Positions 61,035-64,000 of a stretch of DNA of 64,000 nt are shown in pieces. The stretch lies in assembly GCA_029945375.1 (NCBI GenBank), contig CM057062.1:620001-684000 (forward strand), written 5' to 3'. The position numbers and the translations under genes were made by a program. The notes beneath the pieces are model-generated. The model was given only the letters and a program-made list of their open reading frames with translations. It had not been told where the DNA came from and did not search any database. The first letter of the stretch is position 1. Every line of letters begins with the position of its first letter. This stretch comes from Agaricus subrufescens. Lineage: Eukaryota > Basidiomycota > Agaricomycetes > Agaricales > Agaricaceae.

Positions 61035-63678
61035 ATGCCTCGTCGATCTGCCAAACGTCAAGCGCCGCCTCCCTCGATTTTACTTCCCAATGGTTCCAAT
61101 GGTATAAGACCTAAGCGGTATACGGGCGAAAAAGAGAAACTCGTTGTAGCTATCGATATTGGCACGACCTTCTCTGCCGTTTCGTACTGCGTTTTGCGTC
61201 CTAAGTGCTATCCCCAATTAGAGACTGTGAGACATCTCTTTGTTATACGGTTGCCTAGACACTATAACTTTTCTTTCAACACTCTAGGTGTCTTTGTGGC
61301 CGGGACAGGTTAGTAGTGGCGCAACCAAGCCTTCTTCTTTGGCTCATCCCGCTTTTCAAGTCGATCCCGGATCTGAAAGTTCCTTCGGTGTTACTACATG
61401 ACAATGATTGGAATGTTATGGCTTGGGGAGCGCAAACAACTCATCAGGTTGGTTCATTTTTGCTCATCGGGTCCTTCCTCTCCTTTTTTGATGAATCACC
61501 ACAAAAAGGACACAAAAGACAAGGCAGGACAAAATGGTTGGATACGGGCCCAGTGGTAAGAGATCTCATCCAGTATTGTCTCTCCGCTCTGTATGCTGAT
61601 ACGAAATCATATCAACTTCAGGTTCAAGTTGGATCTGCGACCGCCACATTTGGAGGCTTTGATCTGGCCTACTCCTCGACTTCCAGGGTTAGAAGTTCAA
61701 AGCTCATATCCGGTTCAAAACGTCGATAGAGCTCTGAATGCTTACACAATTTTTCTTCACCTCGTTCGTGATCATCTTGAGTCACACTTTTCAAAAATTC
61801 TCGGCGGAGGGGCGGAACTCTGGACCCGTCTTTTTCCCACTCTTGAAGTCGTATTTACAATTCCAAATGGTTGGGAATTCAAACAACATAACCTGATTCG
61901 TCAAGCAGCAGTGACAGCGGGTCTTATTGGTGTAAGTATGACCCCGAGTCCGAATGATGCAGCATGGGATAGGGTGAAATTCGTTTCGGAAGCGGAGGCT
62001 GCAATGGTGTATACAGCTGAGAGTGGTAATATTGATTCTTGGCTTCAGGTGAGACAGTTTCTCCACTTCCTTATTTTGATAAACATGAAGCTGTATGACT
62101 AGCCCGGTAATGACATTATCTTATGCGATGCGGGGGGAGGAACAATTGATGTTACGTACGTATCTAATCCAATGCCTAGGTATTCAATGGGCGGGGCCTT
62201 AACTCTCTTTCACTATTAGGGTCTATAATGTTGTGAGGACACACCCATTGGAATTGAAGGAAAAACTTGTGCCAAAATGTAAGTAATAGTCTCATACGAA
62301 ATTTTCATCCTATGTCATCTTTTTGGTTGTTAGGTGTAATTGCCGGGGCCGTTTTCGTTAACGATGCTGCTGAGTATTACTTTAAAAGTATGGTTGTCTC
62401 CCAGTTTAGGCAAAAGGTCTGTCTGTTGACCAGTTTAGACAAACTCCGTGGAACAAAATGGGATGGTGACCCTGCCATTATCAACGAGTTGATGAGTGAA
62501 TTTGAAAGTGACGTCAAGAAACGTGTACGTTTTTTCTGCCTTGTCGAGTGCACCTAATCAATCAAGCGACATAAGTTTTCTAATGAAGACCTTGACTATG
62601 GTATCGGAAGACTTGGTTCTGAATCTGTTGTTGAGGCAAACATCCGAAACGGTAGGCTCTATATTCCGGGGTGAGTGTCAAAGTCGCTTCGCCTTGTGTG
62701 TGTGGAACCTCATACTTTTTGAGACGAGATATTGCTATTTTCTTCGAACATACCCTCAGCGCCATCAAGTCAACTATTCTGGATGTACATGAACGATCGG
62801 GAAAGACTGCCTCAGTAAGACCACCGGTCATATTTGGGAATCAGGGCAGCACTTACTCAGATGCCAGAACATCGTTATGGTTGGCGGATTCATGAATTCG
62901 TCCTACGCCTATGGAAAACTTGAGGAATGGGGTAAATTTCGAGAATTTAGATTCACTAAGCCAGATGGCGCGATGGCGAAGGCAGTATCACAGGGTGCTT
63001 TACTATGTTATATGTCCAATCCTGTCCAGGGACATATTGCTAGATTTCACTACGGATCTGATGTATGTCTCCCCGCTGAAGAGGTTCGAGATGATACAGA
63101 TGGAAGATATACCGTCGTGAGGGCAGATGGGGTGAATATATACGAAGGTGTCTGGCAAAGTATCGCGTCTATGGTAAGGTTTTGTAAAAATCCGACGACA
63201 TATCTGACAATGTTGTTTTAGGGCCAAGAGTTGCCACGAAAAGGAGCTGTTCACAGCTTTGAGAAGCTGGTTGCCGAAAATGACGCTAAAGACGAGTTGA
63301 TGCTCAAAGAGAAAATATACATACATCGAGGCGAAACTGTTCCAAATTTCATGACAGACCGCCATACAGGTGAGTAAGCGGCGAGCCGCCTCTAACCATC
63401 TCATGTCTTGGTCTGTTCACGACATAGACCTCCCGCTCCCTGATTTTGAGCATGTTTGTACAATAATTGTGGACCTCAATGAGCAGTTCAGCATGATCCC
63501 TTGGTCGAGGAGCAAAATGAATGGTAGAAGGTTCAAAACGCTCGATGTGAGTTGGGGTAGAAGATCGTAGTTCTGCATATTAACTGCTTGATACGATTTC
63601 CAGTTTGACATCACAGTGCTACACGATGGTTATAATATCAAGGCCTTTTCAAGTTGGAAATTAACTGTGCGGGATTAA
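61035..63678 (+). CDS. HSPA12-like Hsp70 family protein
   Basis: This many-exon gene encodes an actin-fold ATPase of the divergent HSPA12 type common in mushrooms. The start is MPRRSAKRQAPPPSILLPNG, then phosphate-1 motif LVVAIDIGTTFSAVSYCVL. A 55-nt intron (GTTAGT to CAAG) joins WPGQ to SIPDLKVPSVLLHDNDWNVM. Later segments are ALNAYTIFLHLVRDHLESHF, LEVVFTIPNGWEFKQHNLIR, FVSEAEAAMVYTAESGN, phosphate-2 motif ILCDAGGGTIDVT, VIAGAVFVNDAAEYYFKSMV, IAIFFEHTLSAIKSTIL, adenosine motif NIVMVGGFMNSSYAY and HRGETVPNFMTDRHT. The stop is TAA at 63676. The peptide-binding domain is not of the DnaK type. Several splice sites around 61440-61600 are uncertain, so an inner lesion cannot be excluded. Confidence 0.8.
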
Positions 63679-63823
63679 CGTTCTCTTCCGAGTTATTTGT
63701 TAGCTGACTTGCTGGTTTTCTAGAAACACAGATACACAGGCGAAGCGATGGTAATTCAACCACCACAATAGGATAAATCGAATCCAATTCTTGATCAACT
63801 TTGTACTTTATCTGTAATGATAC

Positions 63824-64000
63824 TAGTTATCTGTGTTCGCATATGGCTCCAAGCTTTTCTTGAAAGCGGCCCACCTCCCATTATTCCATGTCATGACCTC
63901 CTTCCACTCTTCACTATTCTCCCCTAAAACTAGTATCATTCCATATAACCAGCCACCAACCACAAAGTCAGTGAAAGTGACAGTATCTCCCATAAAGTAG
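63824..64000 (-). CDS. Glutathione S-transferase 8, C-terminal part at window edge
   Basis: Read on the minus strand, the last 58 codons give YFMGDTVTFTDFVVGGWLYG, SEEWKEVMTWNNGRWAAFKK and a SLEPYANTDN ending at TAG 63824-63826. This matches the C-terminal domain of the glutathione transferases at 50.5-55.7 kb. The visible part is intact; the rest lies beyond the right edge. Its placement past the fungalysin and Hsp70-like genes shows that the GST cluster is interrupted by unrelated genes. Confidence 0.88.

Noticed and set aside
1..64000. CRISPR arrays, operons, rRNA genes, tRNA genes
   Set aside because: No regular spaced repeats or recognisable RNA gene structures were noticed on reading; the sequence is eukaryotic. 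A tRNAscan run would be needed to exclude tRNA genes formally.

Overview
The window is nuclear DNA of a filamentous basidiomycete, most likely an agaricomycete mushroom. The reasons are dense genes with many 45-75 nt GT-AG introns, a GT15 mannosyltransferase, a secreted PL3 pectate lyase, an M36 fungalysin, a MAGE/NSE3 gene, NACHT (NLR-like) genes, a cluster of small LigE-like glutathione transferases, a Plavaka-type DNA transposon carrying a DUF6532-like gene, and a tyrosine-recombinase retroelement. No prokaryotic features, CRISPR arrays or recognisable tRNA/rRNA genes were seen.

Layout. 1-3.8 kb: part of a minus-strand DIRS/Ngaro-type element (Gag, RT-RNase H, start of the tyrosine recombinase). 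3.9-11.75 kb: a minus-strand NACHT-like gene split by a young, complete 6.9 kb Ty3/Gypsy chromovirus (313-bp LTRs with one difference, 5-bp target duplication). This chromovirus carries two extra ORFs between pol and the 3' LTR. 11.8-14.7 kb: a multi-pass membrane protein gene and decayed duplications. 14.7-18.1 kb: a 5'-truncated Tad/I-like LINE inserted at the very 3' end of a second NACHT-like gene. 18.6-27.2 kb: housekeeping and secreted genes (MDP-1 phosphatase, KRE2/MNT1 mannosyltransferase, nucleolar GTPase NUG1/GNL3, PL3 pectate lyase). 27.6-35.7 kb: a third NACHT gene, with canonical Walker motifs, cut by a 5.95 kb Plavaka-like transposon whose removal restores the host frame. 36.1-39.5 kb: zinc alcohol dehydrogenase and NSE3. 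40-43 kb: decayed glutathione transferases, an NSE3 fragment and a fourth, intact NACHT-like gene. 44.9-50.1 kb: a repeat-associated unknown gene, a MYND protein and a PI-PLC. 50.5-57 kb: four intact glutathione transferase genes and one pseudogene. 57.2-63.7 kb: fungalysin and an HSPA12-like Hsp70. A last glutathione transferase runs off the right edge.

Taken together this is a mosaic of conserved single genes and fast-evolving accessory families (NACHT-like proteins, glutathione transferases). Three of the four NACHT-like loci are each broken or altered by a different class of transposon. The most unusual items are the accessory ORFs of the chromovirus, each with its own TATA box, and a family of short NACHT-like proteins that all lack the Walker A lysine.
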